From NCBI RefSeq assembly GCF_024436415.1, contig NZ_JAFMZQ010000001.1:3276909-3340908 (forward strand): DNA of 64,000 bases, written 5' to 3'. Shown here piece after piece: positions 36,545 through 44,751 of this stretch. The notes below the pieces were generated by a model that was not told the DNA's origin, did no database searches, and saw nothing but the letters and a program-made list of their open reading frames with translations. The first letter of the stretch is position 1. Each line of letters begins with the position of its first letter. The translations under genes and the position numbers were made by a program. The stretch comes from Pedobacter deserti. Its GTDB lineage: Bacteria > Bacteroidota > Bacteroidia > Sphingobacteriales > Sphingobacteriaceae.

Positions 36545-37852
36545 TTGTCATTTCAAGAATTAAATCTGATTGAGCCGATCCTAAAGGCGCTGCAATCAGA
36601 AGGTTATACACAACCAACTCCAATACAAGCCCAATCTATCCCTTCTATATTACAAGGCCGCGACCTTTTAGGATGCGCGCAGACCGGCACAGGTAAAACA
36701 GCCGCTTTTGCGATCCCGATGTTGCAGCTTTTAAACAAACCGCATACGAATACAAAAGTCCACAAAGCCATTAAGGCACTGGTGCTTACCCCTACCCGGG
36801 AACTTGCTATTCAAATCGAAGAGAGCTTTAAAGCCTATGGAAAAAACCTTCCCATACGGCACCTGGTAATTTTTGGTGGTGTTGGTCAAAAATCGCAAAC
36901 CGATGCGTTACAACGAGGTGTAGATATCTTAGTGGCTACTCCTGGCCGTTTGCTCGACCTGATGAACCAGGGCTTTATTAGCTTAAAGGATATTGAACTT
37001 TTTGTGCTTGATGAAGCAGACCGGATGCTCGACATGGGCTTTATCCACGATGTAAAAAAGGTCATCGCCAAGCTTCCGGTTAAGCGGCAGACCCTCTTCT
37101 TTTCTGCCACAATGCCGAAAGAGATTCAGGGACTTGCAGATACCATTCTGGAAAACCCGGTTAAGGTAGAGGTAACTCCCGTATCATCTACTGCCGAAAA
37201 AATCAGTCAGCAAGTATTCTATGTGGAAAAGAGCGATAAAAAAAATCTGCTGCTGCACATTTTAAAGGATCCGTCTATTGAGACAGCATTGGTTTTTGCC
37301 CGGACAAAACATGGGTCTGACCGCATTGTTAAGGACCTGATAAAGGCGGGTATAAGGGCAGAAGCTATTCATGGTAATAAGTCGCAGAACGCCAGACAAA
37401 GAGCGTTGACGAATTTCAAAGCAAAGACTACACGAATTTTAGTAGCTACCGATATTGCCGCAAGGGGTATTGATGTGGATGAACTTGCGCACGTGATCAA
37501 TTATGAACTTCCGAATATTCCGGAAACTTATGTTCACCGGATCGGCCGTACCGGCAGGGCGGGTTTAAGCGGCACTGCATTTTCGTTCTGCGATGGCGAG
37601 GAAAAAGCCTATTTAAACGACATCGAAAAACTGATCGGCCTAAAGTTGCCGGTTACGGAAGACCACCCTTACGCAAAAAGCTGGCAAAGCCTCCTGGCAT
37701 CAGCACCGGAGACGACAGCCAAAAACAGGGGTAGGAATTCACAAAGTGCGCCGAGAAACGGCAGCAAAGAAAAAGAACCTAATTTGAGCGGCGCCAGGAA
37801 GAAACCAAATGGAGGAAAACGCTGGTTTGGCAAACGGACTGCCAAGTCTTAA
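36545..37852 (+). CDS. DEAD-box RNA helicase (RhlE-like)
   Basis: The 435-residue helicase carries the motifs in order: Q-motif (PTPIQAQSIP), AQTGTGKT (I), PTRELA (Ia), TPGRLLDL, DEAD (II), SAT (III), ARGIDVDELAHVINYELP (V) and HRIGRTGRAG (VI). The C-terminal 60 residues are basic and low-complexity, typical of RNA-binding tails in RhlE/CsdA types. It unwinds RNA, probably in ribosome assembly or cold adaptation. The start is TTG: the frame is closed by TGA at 36509-36511 and no ATG intervenes, while the resulting MSFQELNL leader matches homologues. A terminator follows. Confidence 0.9.
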   Translation: MSFQELNLIEPILKALQSEGYTQPTPIQAQSIPSILQGRDLLGCAQTGTGKTAAFAIPMLQLLNKPHTNTKVHKAIKALVLTPTRELAIQIEESFKAYGKNLPIRHLVIFGGVGQKSQTDALQRGVDILVATPGRLLDLMNQGFISLKDIELFVLDEADRMLDMGFIHDVKKVIAKLPVKRQTLFFSATMPKEIQGLADTILENPVKVEVTPVSSTAEKISQQVFYVEKSDKKNLLLHILKDPSIETALVFARTKHGSDRIVKDLIKAGIRAEAIHGNKSQNARQRALTNFKAKTTRILVATDIAARGIDVDELAHVINYELPNIPETYVHRIGRTGRAGLSGTAFSFCDGEEKAYLNDIEKLIGLKLPVTEDHPYAKSWQSLLASAPETTAKNRGRNSQSAPRNGSKEKEPNLSGARKKPNGGKRWFGKRTAKS

Positions 37853-37854
37853 AT

Positions 37855-37891
37855 AAAAAAAAGCAGGAATCATTAAACTCCTGCTTTTTTT
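37855..37891 (+). terminator. Rho-independent terminator after the helicase
   Basis: The stem AGCAGGA/TCCTGCT is extended by A- and T-runs on each side (A-tract 37855-37861, T-tract 37885-37891), with a 10-base loop. The symmetry would let it serve both the helicase and the convergent cupin gene. Confidence 0.8.
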
Positions 37892-37909
37892 ATGATGTGG
37901 TCAATAGAC

Positions 37910-38407
37910 CTATCGTCCAAAATCATCCTGAACCCTAACAATATCGCTTTCGTCTGAAGGGTTATCCAGGTCAGTATGCTGCCATATTTCTGAAACGATA
38001 CCCCAGTCTTTCAAGCCGATCAGTCGATGTCTTTCGCCTTGCTTCAGCTTAATACGCTGTCCGGGCGCAAGTTCCTGCAGGTCTCCTTCTTCGTCAGTAT
38101 CACTTGTAACAACACCTACAGTACCGTTAACGACCTGCCATATCTCTGCACGGCGGTGGTGATACTGCCAGGACAAACGAGTCTCTGGGGCAACGATCAA
38201 TATCTTTGGACTCAGCTTTCCTGAAATTCGCAGGTCCTCTACGTTAAGGCCTTCAAAATAAATATTGGCAAATTGTTGGGCCTGTGCTTCGTCGATAACA
38301 AAAAAACCGCCCCAGGGACGAGTTTCATCACGATTGATTATATTGAAACCTTCAATTTTCAACCGTTGTGCGACACTTTCAAATATCTCTTTTTTCTGAT
38401 CTGACAT
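37910..38407 (-). CDS. Cupin domain protein (phosphomannose isomerase type II C-terminal-like)
   Basis: This 165-residue single-domain cupin has 'TRPWGGFFVI' (the RPWG element), the metal-binding cupin motif 'SWQYHHRRAEIWQVVNGTVGVV' with its His-His and Glu ligands, and a second cupin box 'GERHRLIG'. The type-II phosphomannose isomerase C-terminal domain and related sugar-phosphate isomerases share this pattern. No mannose or GDP-sugar genes are nearby, so the substrate is uncertain. It is convergent with the helicase gene, sharing the terminator region. Confidence 0.75.
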   Translation of the reverse strand: MSDQKKEIFESVAQRLKIEGFNIINRDETRPWGGFFVIDEAQAQQFANIYFEGLNVEDLRISGKLSPKILIVAPETRLSWQYHHRRAEIWQVVNGTVGVVTSDTDEEGDLQELAPGQRIKLKQGERHRLIGLKDWGIVSEIWQHTDLDNPSDESDIVRVQDDFGR

Positions 38408-38480
38408 TGGGAATATTAATTTTTAAACACCAAAAGTAGGAAAAAAAATTGCAACGCGATAAACGTGCTGGGTGACAGGC

Positions 38481-38509
38481 AAAAAAAAAGCCCGGAACAA
38501 AGCCCGGGC
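38481..38509 (-). terminator. Terminator of the response regulator gene
   Basis: On the minus strand GCCCGG/CCGGGC form a short GC-rich stem (38490-38495 and 38504-38509), followed by a run of nine T. It lies 24 bases after the receiver-domain gene stop. Confidence 0.75.
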
Positions 38510-38532
38510 CCTTATAAGATAGGAATGTAAGT

Positions 38533-38895
38533 TTAACGGTTGAGCTGAGCGTTGATACGCTTCACGATGTAATCTATGTCGAAAGGCTTGCTGATATAAT
38601 CATTGGCGCCTGCTTCAAGACTTTTCTGCTTATTCTGGTCATTCGCCGACATGACGATAATCGGGATATGTCTGGTGAAGGGATCGCTCTTCAGATCAGT
38701 ACAAATATCGGTACCGTCACCGTCAGGTATCATTACATCCAGAATGAACAGATCAGGTACTGAATCTCTTAATTTGCTCTTTAGCTCTGTAAAAGAAGAC
38801 GACAATTGCAATTCATAACCTTCGTCTTTTAGCAAGACACCGATTATGTATCTGATATCCTCATCATCTTCAAGCACATGTATTCTTTTTATCAT
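38533..38895 (-). CDS. Single-domain response regulator (receiver only)
   Basis: The 120-residue protein is a lone receiver domain: acidic pocket EDDED near residue 9, phosphoacceptor Asp53 in FILDVMIPDGDG, Ser/Thr at IVMSAND and the switch lysine in YISKPFD near residue 103. There is no output domain, so it probably acts by protein-protein binding or as a phosphate relay or sink. No kinase is adjacent. The nearest candidates are the pseudo-RsbT histidine kinase (40781-41971) and the PAS kinase (44752-47298), both on the same strand a few kb upstream. It is monocistronic, with a strong terminator. Confidence 0.9.
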   Translation of the reverse strand: MIKRIHVLEDDEDIRYIIGVLLKDEGYELQLSSSFTELKSKLRDSVPDLFILDVMIPDGDGTDICTDLKSDPFTRHIPIIVMSANDQNKQKSLEAGANDYISKPFDIDYIVKRINAQLNR

Positions 38896-38971
38896 GTTGG
38901 AGTAGTTTTATATGGTCGTTGCGTTTTTATAAGCAACAACTTTGCCACATCTGCGGAAATGCATATAAATG

Positions 38972-39433
38972 TTACTTAAACATCTCAAAGCTGAATTGCG
39001 CCACACTCCAGAATTCGTCGAGCGCGATAATCCTTGGTTTGAAAAATGATATGAGTGTAGGCCAGTCTTCTTTCCTGAATATCCGTACACCACTTAAGGA
39101 ACGCTCAATACGGCAAATAGTTTTACCATATTCATCGGCTACAAACTTATTCCATTCCCATTCTTCTCCAAGTTGTTCATGCAGGACTTTTTTTAATTCG
39201 CTAAATTGTTCAAAGACAAGTTCCTGAATGCCTGGGTCCGGATGGGAAATCTCTATAGCGATGGAGGCCGATCGGTTGTCGGCCTGCATCTTGAACTGAA
39301 GATGCTTAATGCCGGTTTTATAATTTACCCAGTTTATCCGCATTCCATCTGCCGAAGGAAGGGGCGAGATGTATTGACCGAAAGTAGTCCAGAATTCGTG
39401 TCTAAGCTGTGATGCCTCGCTCTTTGAATACAA
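38972..39433 (-). CDS. DUF4268 domain protein
   Basis: The 153-residue protein matches the DUF4268 pattern: 'HEFWTTFGQYISP', 'INWVNYKTGIKHLQFKM', 'SIAIEISHPDPGIQELVFEQF', 'EWEWNK' and 'FFKPRIIALDEFW'. Some members of the wider family sit in restriction or nuclease-like contexts, but the function is unknown. The start is TTG at 39433: homology begins within the first ten residues and the next ATG (MRINW) lies inside the conserved domain. It is a stand-alone gene 76 bases upstream of the response regulator gene. Confidence 0.8.
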   Translation of the reverse strand: MYSKSEASQLRHEFWTTFGQYISPLPSADGMRINWVNYKTGIKHLQFKMQADNRSASIAIEISHPDPGIQELVFEQFSELKKVLHEQLGEEWEWNKFVADEYGKTICRIERSLSGVRIFRKEDWPTLISFFKPRIIALDEFWSVAQFSFEMFK

Positions 39434-39475
39434 CCTGTTATCTTTTTTTGTCTGTAAAGTTAGCTCTTTTTTATG

Positions 39476-39667
39476 TCAGTCCTTATCATGGTCGTCATCT
39501 GATGATTCATCTTTAATGACCACTGAGTCTGAAGTTGGCACCGGCCGGTTAGACCCGGTACCGTTGGTATCCACGGCTTCATCACTTCCCTCTACTAAAA
39601 TCTTGTCGAGCTGAGTAGTAGGATTTACGTCGTCCTGGTTCTGCAAATTACCTCTCGTATTTTTCAT
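39476..39667 (-). CDS. Small acidic hypothetical protein (63 aa)
   Basis: This 63-residue frame has an ATG start and a strongly acidic C-terminus (DESSDDDHDKD) with a Ser/Thr/Asn-rich middle. It has no hydrophobic segment and no recognised domain. Composition suggests an intrinsically disordered protein. The neighbouring genes face minus (DUF4268) and plus (SDR), and the 42- and 132-base gaps allow a separate gene. Confidence that it is expressed is moderate; it was kept because the frame is open from a good ATG and is not antisense to any other gene. Confidence 0.45.
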   Translation of the reverse strand: MKNTRGNLQNQDDVNPTTQLDKILVEGSDEAVDTNGTGSNRPVPTSDSVVIKDESSDDDHDKD

Positions 39668-39799
39668 AATTATTGTTATTGTGTTCCTCGTGTAACAAGC
39701 GTTGCATCTGCTATGTTTTATAGAAACTTCCGGAATGAGATTAATCGAAACATTTTACGTGCTTTTGAGTTTCAATTAAGTGAATAATTAAATCGGATT

Positions 39800-40759
39800 A
39801 TGTCAAAAACCATAGTGATAACCGGGGCATCCAGCGGCGTAGGAAAAGCAATCGCACTTGCATTTGCGGAAAGACAGGACAGACTTTTCCTGGCTTCCAG
39901 GAATGAGAGAGAACTTGAAGAACTGGTTGCGGAGTGTAGATCATTTGGAGCTATTGCCACCGTTGTTAAAACCGACGTTACGGAGTCGGCCGACATGGTC
40001 AACCTTGCCGCAATCGCCGATGAGCAAGGCGCGGGAATAGATGTATGGGTAAACAACGCAGGGGTTCTGGCAGTCGGCCCATTTGATGAAACCCCAATGG
40101 TTGTGCAGGAACAGGTGATAAAGACGAACCTGCTGGGTTACATGCATGGCGCACATGCGGCACTTCCATATTTTAAGAAACAACAGTATGGTATACTGAT
40201 CAATAATATCTCCATTGGCGGCTTCTTGCCTGTTCCGTTTGGTGTGGCATATTCGGCCAGTAAGTTTGGACTGAGGGGCTTCTCCGCCGCATTAAAAACA
40301 GAATTGGCCGAATTTGAAAACATCCATGTGTGTGATATTTTCCCTGCATTTCTGGATACGCCAGGCATACAGCATGCGGCTAACTATACCGGAAAGCAAG
40401 TCAGACCGGCACCTCCTATTTATGACCCAAGACGTATTGCATCGACCGTGACAGCGCTTGCCGACAATCCCACAAATGAAACGATGATCGGTAGCGCGTC
40501 GCGCCTGCTGCGTTTGTCTTACGCTTTAATGCCTGGGCTTACCAAGGGGATCGCCGGAGCAGTAATCAAATATTACTTGAACAGAGCTGAAAAAATAGAA
40601 AAATCAGACGGTAACCTGTTTAACCCCGTGCGGTATGGAAACGCTGTGTACGGGGGCTGGGGGCTACCAGGGAAACCTAAAGCCCACCGGAAATATATCG
40701 GTGGCGGAATTATACTTGGATTAGCTGCCGCACTGCTCCTGCTGAAAAAGCATTCTTAA
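39800..40759 (+). CDS. SDR family oxidoreductase with C-terminal extension
   Basis: This 319-residue enzyme has the SDR cofactor motif TGASSGVGKAIA near residue 7, DVTESAD, NNAG near 85, a catalytic Ser in 'INNISIGG', and YSASKFGLRG near residue 150-154. The SDR domain is followed by about 70 extra residues ending in a hydrophobic segment (GGGIILGLAAALLLLKK), a probable C-terminal membrane anchor. Homologues of this length are common in Bacteroidota; the substrate is unknown. It is convergent with the histidine kinase gene and lies alone. Confidence 0.85.
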   Translation: MSKTIVITGASSGVGKAIALAFAERQDRLFLASRNERELEELVAECRSFGAIATVVKTDVTESADMVNLAAIADEQGAGIDVWVNNAGVLAVGPFDETPMVVQEQVIKTNLLGYMHGAHAALPYFKKQQYGILINNISIGGFLPVPFGVAYSASKFGLRGFSAALKTELAEFENIHVCDIFPAFLDTPGIQHAANYTGKQVRPAPPIYDPRRIASTVTALADNPTNETMIGSASRLLRLSYALMPGLTKGIAGAVIKYYLNRAEKIEKSDGNLFNPVRYGNAVYGGWGLPGKPKAHRKYIGGGIILGLAAALLLLKKHS

Positions 40760-40780
40760 CATTCTCCAGGCATTTGAAGC

Positions 40781-41971
40781 TTAAGCTGCACCTTCCGCGC
40801 GGGGTATAGAGAAATGAAATGTTGAACCTTTGCCAGCTTCACTTTCCACCCAGATCCTGCCACCATGTTCGGATACGATCTCGTTAGCAATGTACATTCC
40901 CATCCCTAAGCCCGAATAGGAATTGGCTATACCTTTATCCCTGTAAAATTTTTCAAATACTCTTGACACACTTTCACTGTTCATTCCAAAACCTTCGTCC
41001 TTAACAGAAATAATCAATTCAGCATTGTCGTTCAAGCTGCTACTGATATTAATCCTGCTTCCGGGAGCCGAATACTTTGCCGCGTTAGATACCATATTGC
41101 TTATAACCTGCTCTATGCGAACAGGATCTATGAAAAGTTGAACATCATCGCACACGGACATTTCGAGTTCATGGCTTGAAGTGATCAATACCAGGTCTGC
41201 AAAGAGGCGTTCCAAAACAGCATTAACCATCATAGGCTGCTTATCATATTCCAGCTTACCGCTGTCCGTCTTGGCAGAATCAAGGAGCTTTACGGAGAGG
41301 TGATTGAGTTTTTTAAGCTGCTGTTCTATTTTCGTAATAATCTTTCGTGTCTCCTCAAGTGTTTCTTTTTTTGCGGCCATCTGAACATAGCCATGTAACA
41401 CCGTCAACGGAGTTTTGATTTCGTGGCTGGCAACCGACAGGAATTCGCTTTTCAATTCGTTAAGACGTTTTGAGTATCGCAACTGCTCTTCCTGCATTTC
41501 GGTAAGACGCGAAAGCTCAGCATTTTTACTTTTAATCCCCTCATACGGTGAGATAATCTTGTCGCGCACTTCAGACCGTACGCGCCTCAGGACTTCAGAC
41601 CCGAAAGCGGCAGATCTTGGCAATCCGATACTGAAATTTATGGCGTAGCTCTCTGCGGTGCTAGTGAAATTTAACACAGGCACCAGCTTCTTGGCATAAT
41701 AGAAGAGACGCTCGTCGATCAGTCCGTCGGCAACAGGATAAGTGAGCAATGCATTCAACTTATGCCTTGCATTATCGCTTGCCACAGCAACAGAAAGCAA
41801 GCCCTTATCAGTGTGCTCAATTAATACACGGCTTAGCTCAGAGAGTGCAGTAACGAAAGTGGTCTTAGTAGTAATACTCAATCCAATTATCTCCGCAGCG
41901 CGCATCATTTTCTGATGTGCAAGCATGACATCCATTTCGTTTTCCAGTGTTATCTCCAGAATTGAGTTCAT
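40781..41971 (-). CDS. Histidine kinase with a degenerate RsbT-like N-terminal domain
   Basis: The last gene of the stressosome operon encodes 396 residues. The C-terminal half is a histidine kinase: His183 in SVASHEIKTPL, N-box NMVSNAAKYS, G1 DEGFGMN and G2 SGLGMGMYIA. Residues 1-125 align by eye with RsbT: the ITLENEMDVMLAHQ leader, then TALSELSRV in place of RsbT's ASELVRN. The catalytic Asn is Val49, the DHGPGI element is degenerate (around TYPVADG) and the SIGLPRSA part recalls RsbT's GLGLPGARR. This looks like a catalytically dead RsbT domain fused to a kinase. It overlaps the phosphatase gene by four bases, so it probably receives the stressosome signal. Confidence 0.85.
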   Translation of the reverse strand: MNSILEITLENEMDVMLAHQKMMRAAEIIGLSITTKTTFVTALSELSRVLIEHTDKGLLSVAVASDNARHKLNALLTYPVADGLIDERLFYYAKKLVPVLNFTSTAESYAINFSIGLPRSAAFGSEVLRRVRSEVRDKIISPYEGIKSKNAELSRLTEMQEEQLRYSKRLNELKSEFLSVASHEIKTPLTVLHGYVQMAAKKETLEETRKIITKIEQQLKKLNHLSVKLLDSAKTDSGKLEYDKQPMMVNAVLERLFADLVLITSSHELEMSVCDDVQLFIDPVRIEQVISNMVSNAAKYSAPGSRINISSSLNDNAELIISVKDEGFGMNSESVSRVFEKFYRDKGIANSYSGLGMGMYIANEIVSEHGGRIWVESEAGKGSTFHFSIPRAEGAA

Positions 41972-42981
41972 AAAGTATTCAATTTAGCAACTATTACCGA
42001 CATATCATCCGTTTGCCGCCCATAATCTTTATAGATGGCCGTAGCAAGTATCACCGGATCATGACGCTGAACACCGACATACCTGGAGATATCCCATCTG
42101 GACTTAATTCCATCTGAACATAAAATGACCAGAGGAAAATCACTACCGCTATATCGTTGAACATTCATTGTAGCAGGTATATTATGCCCGATAATTCCGT
42201 TATACGGTACGAGGTTTTTACTTGAGGCGTGTCCGAACAGCTTGCCCATGATGTTTCCTGCACCTGCAGCCTCCCAGGAGGCATCTTTTAGATTATATAA
42301 CAATACGGTACCCACCCCCCCGCGGGTCTTCCTGATATAGCTGTGGATATATCTGACCGTTGCAACAGGGTCGTCGGTAAGGCAATTATTAAAGGCTTTA
42401 GCCGCCTCTTTAATCACCGCGTTTGCATCGGCGCCATGGCCCAGCCCGTCCATAAGCATTAATTTCACATGATTTTTGTTCCTGGCCACGATCAGCCCGT
42501 CTCCACTTACTGCCTCACCTTTCTTTGGTACAATAAGTGCCCCTAGAGCACTACTCATGCTGTTTTTAAGCGGCTTGTCTTTGAAGATCCTGATTAGAAG
42601 AATCGTGCCCCATCCCTGCAACGAATAAGCATCAAAAAAATCAGACAGTCGCCGTATACTTCCTAATCCGTGCCCCATGGTGCTGGAGGTGGATACGCCG
42701 TCTTCCATCATGCGATCCACGTCTTTTATTCCAGGACCACTATCTATGCTGACGATTTCCAGATAGGACTCACTACCCTCCCCCTTTAAAGCGACAAGAA
42801 TTTCGCCACCTAAAGCGTGCTTCATAAGGTTAGAGGTGGTTTCTCCAACAATAATATCCGTATGCGCTACTTTTTGTTCAGGGAAGCCGGCCTCAGCAAC
42901 CAATTTATGTATTTCCTTTTTGATGATCGCAAAATAACTTCTGTCGTTAGCATCAAAGCTCTTATAAACGCCACTAACCAT
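41968..42981 (-). CDS. HATPase-PP2C phosphatase (RsbX/RsbU-like) of the stressosome operon
   Basis: The 337-residue protein fuses an N-terminal GHKL ATPase (about residues 8-130: N-box Asn51 in VGETTSNLMKHA, G1 SIDSGPGI, G2 GHGLGSIRRL) to a PP2C/SpoIIE-type phosphatase (about 145-335: Asp161 in SGDGLI, MDGLGHGADA, ILCSDGIKSRW, QTDDMSVIV). RsbX in Bacillus removes phosphates from RsbS and RsbR; here the kinase-like domain is attached, a layout seen in Bacteroidota RST clusters. Both active sites look intact. It overlaps the RsbT gene by 8 bases and the kinase gene by 4. Confidence 0.88.
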   Translation of the reverse strand: MVSGVYKSFDANDRSYFAIIKKEIHKLVAEAGFPEQKVAHTDIIVGETTSNLMKHALGGEILVALKGEGSESYLEIVSIDSGPGIKDVDRMMEDGVSTSSTMGHGLGSIRRLSDFFDAYSLQGWGTILLIRIFKDKPLKNSMSSALGALIVPKKGEAVSGDGLIVARNKNHVKLMLMDGLGHGADANAVIKEAAKAFNNCLTDDPVATVRYIHSYIRKTRGGVGTVLLYNLKDASWEAAGAGNIMGKLFGHASSKNLVPYNGIIGHNIPATMNVQRYSGSDFPLVILCSDGIKSRWDISRYVGVQRHDPVILATAIYKDYGRQTDDMSVIVAKLNTL

Positions 42982-43387
42982 TCGCCCACTTTGTTATAAC
43001 AACTGTCGTTCCCTTACCCCACTCACTTTTAATGTCAAACTCATTCACCAGCCGCCTGGCGCCGGGCAAACCTAAACCGAGACTTTTCCCGGTCGAGAAG
43101 CCATCTTTCATGGCCTGAGCTATATCCTGTATTCCCGGACCATGATCTAAAAATGTCAGCCGAACGCCAGTATCCCTGCCCCGGCTTACCACTTCAATTA
43201 ATGTCTCGCCTCCTCCGCCATATTTCAACATGTTCCTGACAAGTTCACTTGCAGCAGTGATCAGCTTGGTCTGATTAACCAGGCCCATCCTGATCTTTAC
43301 AGCACACTCCTTAACTCTGTTTCTAAAAGGCACCACATCGTGATCTCTTTCAATCCGCATCTGCTGCTTAGAGAGCGAGATTATCAT
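42974..43387 (-). CDS. rsbT: RsbT-like switch-protein kinase
   Basis: This 137-residue protein is a complete GHKL ATPase of the RsbT type: SELVRNMLKYG with Asn52, DHGPGIQDI at 81-89 and SLGLGLPGARRLV near residue 102. In the known stressosome of Bacillus, RsbT is held by the RsbR/RsbS complex, phosphorylates both when stress arrives, and is released to activate the next protein. Here the ATP site looks active. Its gene overlaps rsbS by 20 bases and the phosphatase gene by 8, so translation of the whole cluster is coupled. Confidence 0.92.
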   Translation of the reverse strand: MIISLSKQQMRIERDHDVVPFRNRVKECAVKIRMGLVNQTKLITAASELVRNMLKYGGGGETLIEVVSRGRDTGVRLTFLDHGPGIQDIAQAMKDGFSTGKSLGLGLPGARRLVNEFDIKSEWGKGTTVVITKWANG

Positions 43388-43778
43388 CGTTGTTTAGTTC
43401 TTCATCAATATCTTCCTGATCTACCACTATTTTTGACCTCAAAAACTCCATGCCCCGCTCCACATTTAGTGCCGTATGCACACCTGTTAGCGGCAATCCC
43501 AACTCGATAAGTGTAATGGCAACGGCGGGCTGCATCCCTACTACAACGGTATGCGCGTCGAGTATCTTAGACATGCTGGCGATATTACCAATAATCCTGC
43601 CCATAAAGGAATCTACGATCGACACGGCAGATATGTCGATTAAGACCCCCTGAGCGCCGGTCTTGTTAATGGTCTGAATAAGATCTGATTCCAGGTTCAG
43701 CGCTAAACGATCATAAAGATCTACTTGTATAGTCACAAGCAGAAAGGGTCCCATTTTTAAAATAGGAATTTTCTCCAT
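43368..43778 (-). CDS. rsbS: RsbS-like STAS domain scaffold
   Basis: The 136-residue single STAS domain matches RsbS closely: IPILKMGPFLLVTIQVDL at the N-terminus, VLIDISAVSIVDSFMGRI with Ser57 at the position of the phosphorylated Ser59 of Bacillus RsbS, and VGMQPAVAITLIELGL. The C-terminus is an acidic extension. RsbS and RsbR assemble into the large stressosome particle, which traps RsbT until phosphorylation. It follows the RsbR-like gene by six bases and overlaps rsbT. Confidence 0.94.
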   Translation of the reverse strand: MEKIPILKMGPFLLVTIQVDLYDRLALNLESDLIQTINKTGAQGVLIDISAVSIVDSFMGRIIGNIASMSKILDAHTVVVGMQPAVAITLIELGLPLTGVHTALNVERGMEFLRSKIVVDQEDIDEELNNDDNLAL

Positions 43779-43784
43779 AAAAAC

Positions 43785-44648
43785 TTACTGATTTACTTTC
43801 ACTACTTGTTTCCGGACTTCAAGCTTTAATACCTGAAAAGCATACTTAAGTGCACTCGCCAACGATGCCTTGGTGATGATACCTGACAGGTCTATCCCCA
43901 AATGCACAATGGTTTGCGCTATTTCCGGTCTGATACCGCTAATAACGCATTCGGCGCCCATTAGCCTTGTCGCTGCCACAGTTTTCATTAAATGCTGGGC
44001 TACCAGCGAATCAACAGCCGGAACTCCTGATATATCCAGGATGGCGATGGTACTTTCCGTCTGAACAATATTTTCAAGCAGACTTTCCATCACGATTTGC
44101 GTTCGTGAGCTATCCAGGGTGCCTATAATAGGTAAGGCAAGAATACCGTCCCAAACCTGTATAACCGGAGTGGAAATCTCCGTGATTTCGTCGGTCTGAC
44201 GCAGAATTACATCTTCCCTTCCCTTAATAAAAGTTTCGAAGGTAAGCATGCTGAAGTAGTCGAACAACTTACCGATCTTTGTCACTTCAGCATAAAGCAA
44301 AGCAGGATCGTCTTTTATTTCCTTTTCCAGGAGTTCAACCAAAGCTTGTTTCAGACTAAGTACATACATCCCGGTTTCCCTTGGGGAAAACCCTTGTCTT
44401 GCCCGGGAGATCGATACGCCGGAAAGGATCTCAATCAGCTGATCAAAATCGCCGGATTCCGGGTTGACAATATTTTCACTACTGATATTGTTCAGCAACG
44501 AAGTAAGCAGTTCTTCAGACTGTTCCCTCAGGTCTTCGTTACTGATCAGATCATCGCGCAGCCCGGCATCAGCCAGTTGATTTGTCATCCACTTTTCCAT
44601 GATCTGAGCGCTTTTCTTTTTCAGAAGAGCCGACGTATTTTGTTTCAT
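43785..44648 (-). CDS. RsbR-like STAS protein with RsbRD-type N-terminal domain
   Basis: The 287-residue protein has a helical N-terminal domain (about 5-145) of the RsbRD_N kind rather than the globin-like domain of RsbRA, and a C-terminal STAS domain (about 160-280: TPVIQVWDGILALPIIGTLDS, LDISGVPAVDSLVAQHL, GIRPEIAQTIVHLGIDL). The residues aligned with the two phospho-threonines of Bacillus RsbRA are both serine here (Ser180 in GTLDSSR, Ser214 in VDSLV), so the phosphorylation switch is probably kept with different acceptors. It is the first gene of the RST operon and has a good promoter. Confidence 0.88.
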   Translation of the reverse strand: MKQNTSALLKKKSAQIMEKWMTNQLADAGLRDDLISNEDLREQSEELLTSLLNNISSENIVNPESGDFDQLIEILSGVSISRARQGFSPRETGMYVLSLKQALVELLEKEIKDDPALLYAEVTKIGKLFDYFSMLTFETFIKGREDVILRQTDEITEISTPVIQVWDGILALPIIGTLDSSRTQIVMESLLENIVQTESTIAILDISGVPAVDSLVAQHLMKTVAATRLMGAECVISGIRPEIAQTIVHLGIDLSGIITKASLASALKYAFQVLKLEVRKQVVKVNQ

Positions 44649-44669
44649 TCCAGTTATTTATTTTTTAAA

Positions 44670-44699
44670 CAAAAGTAACAATCATTTGCACATTTGCAA
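44670..44699 (-). promoter_or_regulatory. Bacteroidota-type promoter of the stressosome operon
   Basis: On the minus strand, TTG (44697-44699) and TACTTTTG (44670-44677) are separated by 19 bases, a full match to TTG-N19-TAnnTTTG. Transcription would begin about 15-20 bases before the RsbR start, so the operon is driven by the housekeeping sigma factor rather than an alternative one. Confidence 0.65.
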
Positions 44700-44751
44700 C
44701 GTCGACAAAACGAAGTATTATAATGTTCTGTAGAAATGCAAAAAAATGAGT

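Noticed and set aside
38908..39093. 61-codon frame between the receiver and DUF4268 genes
   Set aside because: It overlaps DUF4268 in another frame and lacks a plausible protein pattern.
41968..44648. A sigma-B type anti-sigma factor/sigma factor pair
   Set aside because: No sigma factor or classical RsbW-RsbV pair is present; the ATPases match RsbT and phosphatase fusions instead.
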